Shown: positions 17,137 through 27,077, counted from the stretch's first letter. The stretch is 64,000 nucleotides of DNA from JBGPLJ01 sp035644395 (GCA_035644395.1 DASQOR010000053.1:1-64000), one strand, 5' to 3'. Notes: a model not told the origin generated them from the sequence alone. Numbers and translations: made by a program.

Positions 17137-18434
17137 TACGTCCTGCCGAGGAGCGACTGCCGGCCGGCCAGCGCGGCTGGATCGGTCACCGGCGATGAGG
17201 CGCGCGCTTCCTTGACGTGCTCATGCAGCAGCACCATGAGCGCCATGATGTGATAGGGAAGATCGAAGTACGCGAGCCCGAGGAACGCGCCGCTCACGGC
17301 GAAGCCGATGAAGCTCACCTGCAGCATCGCGGCAAGATCGGCGGCCCATTTGAGCTCACCCCTCCCCCGCACCTGGCGGATGATGCGCGCGCCCATGAGC
17401 ATGACCAGCACCGCAAGCGTGAGGTACAGGGCAAGCCCGACGAAGCCGTGTTCGCCGAGCACTTCGAAATAGATGCTGTGCGCGTCGTGGAAATCGGTCG
17501 GATTGGGCGCGTAGCGCATGAAGAGCTCGGGGCTGAAGCTGTCGAAGCCGCCGCCAACGAACGGATGATCCTCCGCCACGTGGTACGCGAACCACCAGGC
17601 GTTGATGCGTCCCATCGCCGAGCCGTCCGCGGAATAACCCTCGATGCTCTCCATGCGGGCGGCCCACTTCTCCGGCATGAATGTCAGGGCGGCGAGCGCG
17701 ACGAATACGAGCGGTATCGCCATCACGATCTTGCGGCGGCTGCGCAGCCACAGGGCGACGAGCATCGCGGCTCCGCCGAGGAACGCGCCCCGCGAGTACG
17801 AGCCGACGATCGAGAACACGCAAAGCACCATCGACACGCCGAGGCCGATGCGCACCCAGCGCCGCGTCTGCACGACCTGCAGGTAACGCATCAGCGGCAC
17901 GATGATGAGGAGCGCCAGCGCGATCTCGTTGTTGCCCTCGATGAAGCTGCCCTCCGGACCCCAGACCCGGAACTGCCCGCCCGTGAGCAGCGTGAAGATG
18001 CCGCCCTTGATGCCGAAGAAGCCGATCGACAAGGCGATGCACCAGACCAGACGTTCTATCCGCTCGCGTCCATACATCACGAGCAGCGTGACCAGGATCA
18101 TGATCTGGATCTTGATCATGCGCTGCCATTCGGGGGCTGCTTCGTCCGGATTCAGCGCGAACAGCGTCGTCAACGACATCCAGGCCACCCACGTCAGCCA
18201 GACGACGGTCACCCCGTTGATGGGCATGCGCTTCGGCTCCCTGGAAAAGACCATGCCCGCGAGAGTCGTGAGCGCCGTGATCTGCACGAACGGAAAGTGA
18301 TAGGCGAATCCCCAGGCGAGGCGGTGCGGGTTCATGTAGCCGAACCAGGACCAGATCAGCACGCCGAAGTACGGCCGCATGAAGCACCAGGGCAGCGCGC
18401 AGATGAAGAAAAGCGTGAGGATGAGGTCACGCAT
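17136..18434 (-). CDS. O-antigen-ligase-like membrane protein, exosortase A-associated (PEP O-ligase type)
   Basis: A polytopic inner-membrane protein of 432 residues with roughly ten hydrophobic segments and the periplasmic loop typical of the Wzy/WaaL superfamily. MRPYFGVLIWSWFGYMNPHRL near the N-terminus, GPEGSFIEGNNE in the middle and GSYSRGAFLGG are characteristic of the putative O-glycosylation ligase family tied to exosortase A. It should join or polymerise lipid-linked glycans on the periplasmic face. The start overlaps the preceding glycosyltransferase stop by eight bases. Confidence 0.9.
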   Translation of the reverse strand: MRDLILTLFFICALPWCFMRPYFGVLIWSWFGYMNPHRLAWGFAYHFPFVQITALTTLAGMVFSREPKRMPINGVTVVWLTWVAWMSLTTLFALNPDEAAPEWQRMIKIQIMILVTLLVMYGRERIERLVWCIALSIGFFGIKGGIFTLLTGGQFRVWGPEGSFIEGNNEIALALLIIVPLMRYLQVVQTRRWVRIGLGVSMVLCVFSIVGSYSRGAFLGGAAMLVALWLRSRRKIVMAIPLVFVALAALTFMPEKWAARMESIEGYSADGSAMGRINAWWFAYHVAEDHPFVGGGFDSFSPELFMRYAPNPTDFHDAHSIYFEVLGEHGFVGLALYLTLAVLVMLMGARIIRQVRGRGELKWAADLAAMLQVSFIGFAVSGAFLGLAYFDLPYHIMALMVLLHEHVKEARASSPVTDPAALAGRQSLLGRT

Positions 18435-19641
18435 GCGCCACCCGTGCCGGGACCGTGGAATCGGCGTTCAGTGCGTGCAGTACTGCGTCGACGTTGTGCT
18501 GCCAGCTGCGGCGCAGAGTGATCGTTTCGCGACCCGCGGCGCCCAGCCGCCGTGCAGACTCACGGTCGCGCAGCACGTCGAGCAGTCGGGAGGCCAGCGA
18601 CTCCTGGTCCTGGCGGCGAAAGACCACGCCATTGCGGCCATCTTCGAGAACATCGAGGACCGGCGCGTAGTCCGGCGCGACCACGGGCCGGCCCATGGCG
18701 AGATACTCGAAGATCTTCATGGGCGAGCCGTAGTCGTTGGTGTCCGGCAGCACGGCGGCGTCGAAGCGGGCGACGTAGCGCGGCAGATCGGCATGCGCGA
18801 CCTGGCCCGGCATGTGCACACGATCGGCGAGCCCTGCCGCCTCGGCCATCTGCGCGATGCGGCCGCGCTCCGGGCCATCGCCGACGAGCAGCAATGCCGC
18901 ATCCGGAAGCACCGCGGCGATGGCGATGAAGGCCCGCAGCAGCAAATCCACGCCGTGCCAGGGGGCGAAGCTGCCGACGAAACCGATGATGCGCTGACCG
19001 GCCAGGTCGCGATCGCCGAGCCGTTGCAGCGGCGCCGTTGCCGGGTCGAAGCGCTGTGGATCGGCCGCATTCGGGGTAAGCAGGATCTTCTCCCTTGGCA
19101 CTCCATAGTCGCGCACCAGGTGCTCGCGCACCGAACTCGAAACGGCAAGCAATAGCGTCGTGCGCCCGAAGATCCGGCGATCCATGGCGACCGCGAGCGG
19201 CTTGAGGAGCCGGCTGCGCTTGCGCACGAGCGGCAGCTTCGCCGTGTAATTGACTTCCAGCACGAGCGGCAAGCCCGCACGCCGTGCCCGGCGTCCGGCG
19301 GCGCTTGCGAAGATCGCGTAGCGCTCGTAGATGAGCTTGACCGGACCGCGGGCAAGCTCGGTGTCGAGGGCGCGGCGCGCGGACGCGTTGTACGCGATCT
19401 CCGCGCACTCAAACAGCGCCTCCGGCGCATGATCACTCAACCAGGCGAGCATTCGTTGCAGCCTTCCCCCGCGCGATGCCTCAGCGGCGTCGCCCGACGC
19501 GCGAACCGGCGCGATGATCGTCACATCAAAGCCGCGTGCCCGCAATCCGCCGCAGATGCCGTCGATATGGACGCCCTCGACGCCCGCGCCACGCGTGCGA
19601 TGCACGTACAGCACTCGATGCGTCGCGACCGGGGATTTCAT
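18427..19641 (-). CDS. GT4-family glycosyltransferase, exosortase-locus type
   Basis: This glycosyltransferase (404 residues from ATG 19641) begins VLYVHRTRGAGVEGVHIDG and has the GT4 donor-site region LPDTNDYGSPMKIFEYLAMGRPVV, with the usual Glu in the E-x(7)-E equivalent. VGDGPERG and the C-terminal Rossmann half are complete. It should add a sugar to an undecaprenyl-linked intermediate in the cytoplasm. The ATG overlaps the TGA of the preceding glycosyltransferase by one base (TGATG). An open frame continues upstream to 20052 but lies inside the neighbouring gene and is not used. Confidence 0.85.
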   Translation of the reverse strand: MKSPVATHRVLYVHRTRGAGVEGVHIDGICGGLRARGFDVTIIAPVRASGDAAEASRGGRLQRMLAWLSDHAPEALFECAEIAYNASARRALDTELARGPVKLIYERYAIFASAAGRRARRAGLPLVLEVNYTAKLPLVRKRSRLLKPLAVAMDRRIFGRTTLLLAVSSSVREHLVRDYGVPREKILLTPNAADPQRFDPATAPLQRLGDRDLAGQRIIGFVGSFAPWHGVDLLLRAFIAIAAVLPDAALLLVGDGPERGRIAQMAEAAGLADRVHMPGQVAHADLPRYVARFDAAVLPDTNDYGSPMKIFEYLAMGRPVVAPDYAPVLDVLEDGRNGVVFRRQDQESLASRLLDVLRDRESARRLGAAGRETITLRRSWQHNVDAVLHALNADSTVPARVAHA

Positions 19642-20873
19642 CACGCCCGCCCCGCCTGAGGCCTCGCGGCCACTCCGCCACGATCGCTCAAGATCCTGGA
19701 GAAAAGCTCGAGCTGGCCCGCGGTTGTCCGATCCCAGCCGAATTGCCCCGCGTACGCACGCGTGCGCTCGCGGCTCGGCCGGTTCGCCGCCAGCCGCCGC
19801 ACGGCCTCGACCAGTGCCGGGGTACTTCGAGCCTTCATGAGAACGCCCGCCTCGGGCGCCGCGATGACTTCCGGTGTGCCCCAGAGCGCCGTTGCGACTA
19901 CGGGCGTGCCGCAGGCGAGCGACTCCAGCAGCACGTTTGCCATTCCTTCCCGGCTCGAGGCGAGCACGAGGAGATCCGCGGCGCAGTAGTAGTCCCTGAG
20001 CGCGTGCTGCGATACCTCGCCTGCGAAATGCACGCGGCTCGTGACGCCGCACCGGTCGGCCAGCGAGCGCAACTCACTTTCCATTTCGCCCGAACCGACG
20101 ATCACGAGTCGCCAGTCCAGGAGTTCCCGCAGGGCCTCGATGGCGAAGTGATGACCCTTGCGTTCGATGAGATAGCCGACTGACAGCGCGAGCGGGCCTT
20201 CCCCGAACCCGAGCCTGCGCCGCGCTTCGCGCTGATCGAGCGGCGCAAAGGCCGAGAGATCGACCCCGTTGCGCAGCACCTGGATACGCTCGCCATCCAT
20301 ACCGATCGCGATCATCTCGTCCTTCAGCGCCTGGCAGACCGCAATGCTCGCGGCGGCGCGCTCCGACGCCCAGCGGATCATGCGCCGAATGCGTCCGTAG
20401 CGCGGCAGCAGGTTCACGTCCGTGCCGCGCGCCGTGATGACGACCGGCCGATTGAACCACTGGCCGAGCAAGGCGGCGGCGACGCCGTCGGGGTAATAGT
20501 AATGGGCGTCGATCAGGTCGAAATCGAAACCGCCCGCCCGGAGTCTGCGAAGTTCTCCCGCGGCACCGAGCGCGAGCAGCGCAGGCGCAATGGTCATGCC
20601 GACTTTCGGCAGCGTGAGAAAGCGGGGATGGTCGACGGTCGCACCGAAGCGCCGTTCGCTGCGCGGCGCGCTCGCGAAGCCCGCGTAGCGCCCGAATCGC
20701 GGATTGCGCGAGGGAAACCACGGCACGGGAGCAACCACGCGGCTCGCAATCCGGCCGGATGCCACGAGGTGGCGGAGCCGGGTCTCGACAAAAATGCCCC
20801 AGGCAGGCTGTGCCGCGTTCGGAAACAGCGTACTGAAGGTCAATACACGCGGCGGCCTGTGCGGAGTATTCAA
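19641..20873 (-). CDS. GT4-family glycosyltransferase
   Basis: A 410-residue GT-B enzyme: LTFSTLFPNAAQPAWGIFVE at the N-terminus, ARGTDVN for acceptor-side contacts, VLRNGVD joining the two lobes, VGSGEMESEL and SREGMANVLLESLACGTPVVAT forming the donor site with the E-x(7)-E pair. Such proteins sit in many XrtA-type EPS loci. Start ATG overlaps the amidotransferase stop as ATGA. Sugar specificity cannot be read. Confidence 0.87.
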   Translation of the reverse strand: MNTPHRPPRVLTFSTLFPNAAQPAWGIFVETRLRHLVASGRIASRVVAPVPWFPSRNPRFGRYAGFASAPRSERRFGATVDHPRFLTLPKVGMTIAPALLALGAAGELRRLRAGGFDFDLIDAHYYYPDGVAAALLGQWFNRPVVITARGTDVNLLPRYGRIRRMIRWASERAAASIAVCQALKDEMIAIGMDGERIQVLRNGVDLSAFAPLDQREARRRLGFGEGPLALSVGYLIERKGHHFAIEALRELLDWRLVIVGSGEMESELRSLADRCGVTSRVHFAGEVSQHALRDYYCAADLLVLASSREGMANVLLESLACGTPVVATALWGTPEVIAAPEAGVLMKARSTPALVEAVRRLAANRPSRERTRAYAGQFGWDRTTAGQLELFSRILSDRGGVAARPQAGRA

Positions 20874-22765
20874 GAGACCCCCAGGCGGCGCAGGCTGCTC
20901 GCGAGCATCAGGAGCGCCCAGAGACCGGCGTTGTGATCACGCGCGCCGGACTCGTGCTCGCTGACCATGCGTGCGAGCGCCTTTTGCTCGAAGAACCCGG
21001 TGTCGCGCAGCGCCGGGCCGAGCACCAGATCGCGCATGCGCGCGCGCAGCGGCCCGCGGAACCAGCTCGCAATCGGCACGGCGAAGCCCATCTTCGGCCG
21101 GTACAGGATTTCCTCGGGCAGCCGCGACTGCAGGCTCTTCTTGAAGATGTACTTGCCTTCGTTGCCGCGCAGCTTCAGGCCCGGATCGAGTCCCGACACC
21201 CAGTCGACGAATTCGTGATCGAGGAGCGGCACGCGCACCTCGAGCGAATGCGCCATGGACGCGCGATCGACCTTCACCAGAATGTCGCCCGGAAGGTAGG
21301 TCTTGATATCGAGATACTGCACGAGCGACAGCGCGTCGGCGCAAGGTGCGCGTGCCGCGTGCCCGCGCAGCACTTCGATGGCGTGATAGCCCTGCAGGCT
21401 CCGTCGAAAGGCATCCGAGTAGAGCGGCAGGCGCAGCCGGTCCGGCATGATCGATACGCCATGGAAGTAGCCGTCGAGGGATGAGCGCGCCAGCGCCTCG
21501 AACGTGGTCTTCGCGCGCAGGAATCGGGGCGCCCAGTCGATCTTCGGATACAGGTGGCCCAGCGCGCCGAACAGCGGTCCGCGGATCGACTGCGGAATGC
21601 GCCGGCGCATGGCTTCTTCGTGCATGTGCCAGCGATAGCGACGATAGCCCGCAAAATTCTCATCGCCCCCGTCGCCGGACAGCACGACCGTCACGCGCTT
21701 GCGGGCGAGTTCGCAGACGCGATAGGTCGGGATCGCCGAGCTGTCGGCGAACGGCTCGTCATAGGTGGCCGCGAGCCGGTCCAGGAGATCGAAATCGTCC
21801 GCGTCGACCTGCTGCGAGTGATGATTGGTGTGGAATTGCCGCGCGATCTGTTCCGCGAAGCTCGACTCGTTGAAGCGCGGATCGCCGAACGACATCGAGC
21901 AGGTGTTGACCGGACCGGACGAGGTTTCCGCCATGAGCGCAACGACCGCGCTCGAATCAACGCCGCCCGACAGGAACGCGCCGAGCGGCACCTCGGACAT
22001 GAGGCGCATCCGCACGGCCTCGCGCAGGCGCGCCACCAGCTCTTCGCCCGTTGCACGCTCATCGCCCACGGGCACGGGCCGGAACGACACGTCCCAGTAT
22101 TCGCGCTCGGCGGGCTGCGGCGCGCCGCGCTTCCACAGGAGCGCATGCGCGGGCCGGAGCTTCTGCACGCCCTTGAAGATGCTGAGCGGCTCCGGGATGT
22201 AGCCGTAGGCGAGATATTGCTCGATCGCGACCGGATCGAGCTCGCGCCTGACGGCGGGCTCGACCAGGAGAGCCTTCAGCTCCGAGCCGAAGTAAAGCCG
22301 CCCGTCCGCGAGCACGGTGTAATAGATCGACTTCTTGCCGAGGCGATCGCGGGCAAGGAACAGAGTTTCGCGATTGCGATCCCAGAGTGCGAACGCGAAC
22401 ATGCCGCCGAGCCGGTCGAGACAGCGCTCGCCCCACTGCTCCCAGGCGTGCACGATCACTTCGGTGTCGCTGCGCGTGCGGAACCGATGCCCCGCCGCCT
22501 CCAGCTCGTGCACGAGCGGCTGATAGTTGTAGATCTCGCCGTTGAAGACGACGAGCACCGAACCGTCCTCGTTGGCAAGGGGCTGCTGGCCGCCCGATAC
22601 GTCGATGATCGAGAGGCGCCGGTGCCCGAGTGCGACACCGGGCTCGAAATGTTCGCCGCCGGCGTCCGGCCCGCGATGCAGGATGGCATCGGTCATGGCG
22701 CGCAGCCGTTGCCGGTCCGGCTCGCTGCGCCCGCGCGTATCGAAGATGCCGGCAATTCCGCACAT
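20870..22765 (-). CDS. Exosortase A-associated asparagine synthetase-type amidotransferase 1
   Basis: This 631-residue protein is a complete glutamine-dependent amidotransferase: MCGIAGIF with Cys2 as nucleophile, FNGEIYNYQ and DTEVIVHAWEQWG of the glutaminase domain, SGGVDSSAVVALM as the PP-loop, then YDEPFADSSAIPT, GDGGDENFAGYRRYRWH and PKMGFAVPIASWF. That combination matches the exosortase-A-associated amidotransferase 1 family. It probably transfers an amide nitrogen to a uronic acid or similar EPS component. It contrasts with the glutaminase-defective paralogue at 14318-16159. It is followed three bases after the stop of the upstream glycosyltransferase gene. Confidence 0.92.
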   Translation of the reverse strand: MCGIAGIFDTRGRSEPDRQRLRAMTDAILHRGPDAGGEHFEPGVALGHRRLSIIDVSGGQQPLANEDGSVLVVFNGEIYNYQPLVHELEAAGHRFRTRSDTEVIVHAWEQWGERCLDRLGGMFAFALWDRNRETLFLARDRLGKKSIYYTVLADGRLYFGSELKALLVEPAVRRELDPVAIEQYLAYGYIPEPLSIFKGVQKLRPAHALLWKRGAPQPAEREYWDVSFRPVPVGDERATGEELVARLREAVRMRLMSEVPLGAFLSGGVDSSAVVALMAETSSGPVNTCSMSFGDPRFNESSFAEQIARQFHTNHHSQQVDADDFDLLDRLAATYDEPFADSSAIPTYRVCELARKRVTVVLSGDGGDENFAGYRRYRWHMHEEAMRRRIPQSIRGPLFGALGHLYPKIDWAPRFLRAKTTFEALARSSLDGYFHGVSIMPDRLRLPLYSDAFRRSLQGYHAIEVLRGHAARAPCADALSLVQYLDIKTYLPGDILVKVDRASMAHSLEVRVPLLDHEFVDWVSGLDPGLKLRGNEGKYIFKKSLQSRLPEEILYRPKMGFAVPIASWFRGPLRARMRDLVLGPALRDTGFFEQKALARMVSEHESGARDHNAGLWALLMLASSLRRLGVS

Positions 22766-22768
22766 GGG

Positions 22769-23914
22769 TCAGTGACTCAACACGCGTTCGTAGACGCTCA
22801 GGTAACGCTCGGTCATGCGCGCGAGGCTGAAGTCACGCTCGGCACTCGCCCTGCCCGCTTTGCCGTGCTCGCGGCGCAAGCTGTCGTCGGCGACATAGCG
22901 ACGCAGGCGATCGCACATCGACTGCACATCGTTCGGCTCGCAGAGCAATCCGGTCTGTTCGTCGCGCACGATTTCGGGACTCCCACCGACCCGCGTCGCG
23001 ACCACGGGCAGCGCCGAGGCCATGGCCTCTAGAATCGTGTTCGAGATGCCTTCGTTGAGCGATGGCAGCACGAAAATATCGAGCGCCGCCAGCAGCTCGT
23101 CGATATCGGACCGTGAGCCGGCAAGCCAGGCCTGGCTCGCACGACCTGCCTCGGCGAGACGCCGCGCGCAGGGCTCCCGCAGCGGGCCGTCGCCGACGAG
23201 GATCAATCGCAGCCGATCCGCGAGCGCCGGCTCGCTTTCGGCGAGGCGGATGAAAGCCTCGACCAGGAGCAGCGGGTTCTTCACCGGCTCCATGCGGCCG
23301 ACGGTACCGATGATGATGTCGCCTTCGCGGGCGAAGTCGGGATTCGCGAGCCTCGCGCGACCCGCATCCCGCGGATGAAACCTGTCGCAGTCGACGCCGC
23401 TGTAGATCTGGTCGATGCGTTCGGCGGCGACTCCGACCGTGACTTCGAGCCAGCTCGTGAGGTCGCGCGACATCGTGACGTAGCGATCGACCACGAAACG
23501 CGTCGCCCGCCGCAGGGCGTTGTAGCGACGGTTGCTGCCGTGCAGGTCGGTGACATCCCAGCCATGCTCGCCGTGAACGCGTCCGCGCACACGCGCGAGC
23601 GCCGCGATCCACTGGCACTCGAGCGCTGCCAGATTGCGGGTGTGGACGATCGCGGGACGCAGCCGGCGCAACAGCCGCCACAGGCGCCAGTGCATGCCGA
23701 GGTCCTGCCCCGTCCGGCGATTGAGCGCGGACACTTCCACTTCCGGGTCGCGGATGCGACGGCGGAACTCGCCCGCGGCGGTCAGGCAGACGATGTGATG
23801 CCGGAAGCGCTCGCGCGGCATCGTATTGATGAGATTGACGAGACCATTTTCGAGACCACCGATATCGAGCCGGTGAATCACGTGCACGATCAGGGGCGCC
23901 TCGGCCCGGCTCAC
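22769..23914 (-). CDS. GT4-family sugar transferase, PEP-CTERM/EpsH1-associated (Stp2 type)
   Basis: The protein opens VHVIHRLDIGGLENGLVNLIN and contains HGEHGWDVTDLHGSNRRYN, signatures of the second sugar transferase of PEP-CTERM/EpsH1 loci. IYSGVD, VGRMEPVKNPLLLVEAF and SLNEGISNTILEAMASALPVVAT give the GT4 donor site. The start is GTG at 23914, overlapping the Stp1-type stop as GTGA. It acts in cytoplasmic assembly of the EPS repeat unit. Confidence 0.9.
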   Translation of the reverse strand: MSRAEAPLIVHVIHRLDIGGLENGLVNLINTMPRERFRHHIVCLTAAGEFRRRIRDPEVEVSALNRRTGQDLGMHWRLWRLLRRLRPAIVHTRNLAALECQWIAALARVRGRVHGEHGWDVTDLHGSNRRYNALRRATRFVVDRYVTMSRDLTSWLEVTVGVAAERIDQIYSGVDCDRFHPRDAGRARLANPDFAREGDIIIGTVGRMEPVKNPLLLVEAFIRLAESEPALADRLRLILVGDGPLREPCARRLAEAGRASQAWLAGSRSDIDELLAALDIFVLPSLNEGISNTILEAMASALPVVATRVGGSPEIVRDEQTGLLCEPNDVQSMCDRLRRYVADDSLRREHGKAGRASAERDFSLARMTERYLSVYERVLSH

Positions 23915-25110
23915 GATGCGCCACCGTCGATGATGGCGAGGAAGCGATCGAGATTGCGCTGCCAGCCGTAGTGCTTGAGCACGAACTCGCGGTTGTCCGG
24001 GGCCGTTCGCGGCACAGCCTGACGCACGAGATCGATCACCGCCGCGGCCACGCCCGTCGCGCTATCCGACACGCCAAGACTCGCCGGCAACTGGCCGTCG
24101 AGGCCGGCTACGGCCGCTCTGGTCGCAACGACCGGCTTCGCCATCGCCATGGCTTCCAGCACCTTGTTCTGCACGCCGCGCGCGACACGCAGGGGCGCAA
24201 CGACGGCGTGCGCGTGGTGAACGTACGGGCGGACGTCGGGAACGGTACCGGTGACGAACACGCCCGGGAGCGAGGCGAGGCGCCCGACGGCCGCCGACGG
24301 CCGCGAGCCGACGATATGGAACGTCGCTTGTGGCACCTGCTCCCGCACCGCCGGCAGCACTTCTGCCGCGAACCAGCTGACCGCATCGACGTTCGCCCAA
24401 TAATCCATGGCGCCCGTGAACACGATCGCCGGCCCGGTTGCCGCAAAGGGACGCGGGCGATCGGGTGCCGGATCGAAGTATTGCGAATCGACGCCGTTTG
24501 CGACGGCGAAGACCTTGGCATCCACTCCGGGCACCAGCCGGCGAAACAACCGCGCCTCGTTGTCCGAGACGAACAGGCTCGCGTCGAACTCCTCGGCGAG
24601 GCGTCGCTCCGCGGCGCCCAGCTCGCGCGCTTCGCGCTTGTAGATCCAGGAGAGCGGCCAACGGTGCCGCGTGGCGTACTGCGCCCACTTGTCCGAGTCG
24701 ACGTCGCAGAAATCGACGACCCTGCGCGGACCCGCGGTCGCGGTCGCGAACTGAGCCATCGATGACGAGAACACGAAGATCTTCTCGATGCGCTTCGCGC
24801 GCATGAGCTCCGCGACCCAGCGACCGAGGCCGCCGTGCCGGTAATAGGCGATCGTCAGGGCCTCGCCCTTCAGGAGAGCGGTCAGGCTCAGCACGCGCCG
24901 CGACCACGGACGCAGATGGCCGACGTAGCAGCCGGCGCACTGGCGGTTCAGTTCCGCTTCGTGCACCCGGTCCTCCGGCGCGTCCGTGAAGGTGCCGACG
25001 TAGACGTCGTAACGTCGCCGCAGCGCCTGCAGCCAGTGAAAGGAGCGGATCCGGTCGCCCTTGTTCGGCGGCAGCGGGATGCGATGCGCCAGCATCAGCA
25101 CCGCACTCAT
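23911..25110 (-). CDS. GT4-family sugar transferase, PEP-CTERM/EpsH1-associated (Stp1 type)
   Basis: MSAVLMLAHRIPLPPNKGDRIRSFHWL and VDFCDVDSDKWAQYA are characteristic of the first sugar transferase of PEP-CTERM/EpsH1 loci; VANGVDSQYFDP and VFTGAMDYWANVDAV mark the C-terminal lobe. The product has 399 residues from the ATG at 25110, which overlaps the FemAB stop as ATGA. In canonical XrtA loci the exosortase gene lies near here, between the FemAB and Stp1 genes. In this window the two genes overlap, leaving no room for it. Confidence 0.9.
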   Translation of the reverse strand: MSAVLMLAHRIPLPPNKGDRIRSFHWLQALRRRYDVYVGTFTDAPEDRVHEAELNRQCAGCYVGHLRPWSRRVLSLTALLKGEALTIAYYRHGGLGRWVAELMRAKRIEKIFVFSSSMAQFATATAGPRRVVDFCDVDSDKWAQYATRHRWPLSWIYKREARELGAAERRLAEEFDASLFVSDNEARLFRRLVPGVDAKVFAVANGVDSQYFDPAPDRPRPFAATGPAIVFTGAMDYWANVDAVSWFAAEVLPAVREQVPQATFHIVGSRPSAAVGRLASLPGVFVTGTVPDVRPYVHHAHAVVAPLRVARGVQNKVLEAMAMAKPVVATRAAVAGLDGQLPASLGVSDSATGVAAAVIDLVRQAVPRTAPDNREFVLKHYGWQRNLDRFLAIIDGGAS

Positions 25111-26171
25111 CCGAGATGCCTCGCGAGCGGCGGGCCCACCAGGCCCGCGAGCCACAGGGGCATGCGCTTCCAGGCGGCGATCATGAGTCGATACTTCGGG
25201 TTCGTTGGGCTCAGGTTCGGCATGGACTTCGCACGAACCAGGAAATATTCGTAGTGAAGCGGCGCGGGTTCAAATCCCCAGTTGACTTTGAAACGGTAGG
25301 ACCCGGTGTCGCGCTTGCTGCGCCCGTAGTCGAAGAGGCGCGTGCCCCGCTCGACGGCCGCCCGCTCCATCAGTTTCCAGTACATGAAGTCGTTGGCGCC
25401 GAAGTTGCGCGCTTCGCGGTGCCCGCCACCGTAGTACGGAAGCACCTCGTCGCGGAAGTAGAAGCTGAGAACGCTCGCGAGCACGCGCCCGTCCTTCAGC
25501 ACCGTCTGCACTTCGCAGTCGTCCGCGAACACTTCGCGGAGCAGCTCGAGGTAGCGGCGTGAAAACACCGGCGTGCCGAGATTGCGCAGGCTTGCGGCAT
25601 AGGCGGGATAGAGCCTCCCGCAATCGCCGTCGATCTCGACGGTCAGCTCGCGCCCGATCGCCTTGCGCACCATGGCGCGCTGCTTGCGGGGAATGGCCTC
25701 GAGATTGCGATTCGCGTCGGCCTCGATGCGCTTGCGGAACGTGACGTAGAGATCCTTCGACGGCCACTCGGGCCGCGAGCGTTCGCGGTTGCGCAATTCG
25801 AGGTAGTCGACGTCGAGGCGGCGTGCGAGTTCGCATGCCTCGTCCTCGAGCAGCGCGCGCACGTACGGTGCGACGGCCAACGCGCCGCCGTAGACACAGA
25901 AAGGCGTCGATACGAGGGCGGAACCGAACAGCAGGCTCTTGACGTGGGCGAGCGGCAGCACGCCGCAGATGCCCTGGGCATCTTCGGCAAGCAGGTAATG
26001 CGCGCGATGGCCGAAGGCGCGCTCGAGCACGCTGCGCCAGCCTGCGAGATGAAAGAACGTGCCCTGCGGATCGCGGCGGACGAACCCGTCCCAGGCCGCC
26101 GCGTCGTCCGGTGCGAACTTCCGCACGGTCACCGCGACAGCGACCGTCGGTGCGGTTTGCGCCGCCGTCAT
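25107..26171 (-). CDS. FemAB-related acyltransferase, XrtA/PEP-CTERM system-associated
   Basis: A 354-residue double-GNAT (FemAB) protein with FFHLAGWRSVLERAFGHRAHYLLAE, YLELRNRE, PRKQRAMVRKAI and the late FDYGRSKRDTGSYRFKVNWGFEP segment, which together match the PEP-CTERM system FemAB family. It probably attaches an amino-acyl or acyl group to an EPS component. The ATG at 26171 overlaps the deacetylase stop as ATGA. The open frame continues upstream but those codons belong to the deacetylase gene on another frame. Confidence 0.9.
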   Translation of the reverse strand: MTAAQTAPTVAVAVTVRKFAPDDAAAWDGFVRRDPQGTFFHLAGWRSVLERAFGHRAHYLLAEDAQGICGVLPLAHVKSLLFGSALVSTPFCVYGGALAVAPYVRALLEDEACELARRLDVDYLELRNRERSRPEWPSKDLYVTFRKRIEADANRNLEAIPRKQRAMVRKAIGRELTVEIDGDCGRLYPAYAASLRNLGTPVFSRRYLELLREVFADDCEVQTVLKDGRVLASVLSFYFRDEVLPYYGGGHREARNFGANDFMYWKLMERAAVERGTRLFDYGRSKRDTGSYRFKVNWGFEPAPLHYEYFLVRAKSMPNLSPTNPKYRLMIAAWKRMPLWLAGLVGPPLARHLG

Positions 26172-27037
26172 GACCCGGTGCCTCGAAGAAATACCTCGTC
26201 GAGCCGGCCCCACTGGAAGTCCGCGAGCAGGCGCCGCAGGCGCCCTTCCATGCGCGACAGATTCAGGTAGTGCCTGAACCGGGACTTGAATTGCGCGGCG
26301 ATCCGCGGCTGCTCCGGATCGATCTCCCACGGATGGAAATAGAAAATGCCGGGCTGGCGATCGAGGCGATTGACCCTGCGAATCGCCCAGCGCGACAGAG
26401 CGTAGGGAAACAGCCGGAAAAAGCCGCCGCCGCCACAGGGAAAGCGCCCGCCCGCGAATTCCACGGTCGTGACCGGCACCTCGAGAATGCCGTTCGCGCG
26501 CATCCGGAATGCGAATCGCGGCGCCTCCGGCATGCCATACAGGTCGTGGCGGATCGGATAGATGCTCGAACTGTAGACATGACCGGTCTCGCCGAGGACG
26601 TCGAGCGCCCAGAGATTGTCCGCGCCGATCGAATAGCTGGCCGCGCGATAGCCGCGTACCGGCAGTCCGGTCGTGTCTTCGAGGATCTGCTTGGTGCGCT
26701 TGACGTCCGCCCGGAAATCGTCCCGCGATTGGCGCGTGACGCGCGTGTGCTGATAGCCGTGGCTCGCGACTTCGTGGCCCGACGCCACGATGCGCCGCAC
26801 GAGCGCCGGAAAGCGCTCAGCCACCCACCCGAGCGTGAAAAAGGTCGCGCGCGCGCCGGCGGCATCGAAGAGCTCCAGGATGCGTTCGACGTTGCGCGGG
26901 ATGCGGCACTCGAAGCTCTCCCAGTCGCGGCCCGCGAGCGCCTTCTCGAAGGCCGACACCTGGAAGTAGTCCTCGACGTCGACCGACATCGCATTGCGCG
27001 GCCGGTCGGTCTCGAGGCGTTGGTGATCGTGGATCAT
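26168..27037 (-). CDS. XrtA-associated polysaccharide deacetylase
   Basis: MSVDVEDYFQVSAFE carries the catalytic/metal Asp pair of NodB enzymes; SHGYQHTRV is the H-x(3)-H metal motif; RGYRAASYSIG follows, and FYFHPWEIDPEQPR closes the active site. This arrangement is that of the deacetylase family tied to XrtA/PEP-CTERM EPS loci. There is no clear signal peptide. The length of 289 residues is normal. It should remove acetyl groups from amino sugars of the EPS. In canonical loci an AAA ATPase gene lies between this gene and the outer-membrane protein gene; here only 40 bases separate them. Confidence 0.92.
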   Translation of the reverse strand: MIHDHQRLETDRPRNAMSVDVEDYFQVSAFEKALAGRDWESFECRIPRNVERILELFDAAGARATFFTLGWVAERFPALVRRIVASGHEVASHGYQHTRVTRQSRDDFRADVKRTKQILEDTTGLPVRGYRAASYSIGADNLWALDVLGETGHVYSSSIYPIRHDLYGMPEAPRFAFRMRANGILEVPVTTVEFAGGRFPCGGGGFFRLFPYALSRWAIRRVNRLDRQPGIFYFHPWEIDPEQPRIAAQFKSRFRHYLNLSRMEGRLRRLLADFQWGRLDEVFLRGTGS

Positions 27038-27077
27038 GTGCGCGGGTCAGGCGGGCGCCGAACTCGTGACCCGGCCC

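Noticed and set aside
25265..25278. T-loop-like string GGTTCAAATCCCC suggesting a tRNA
   Set aside because: It lies inside the FemAB gene and encodes part of its conserved C-terminal region. No acceptor, D or anticodon arms can be folded around it.
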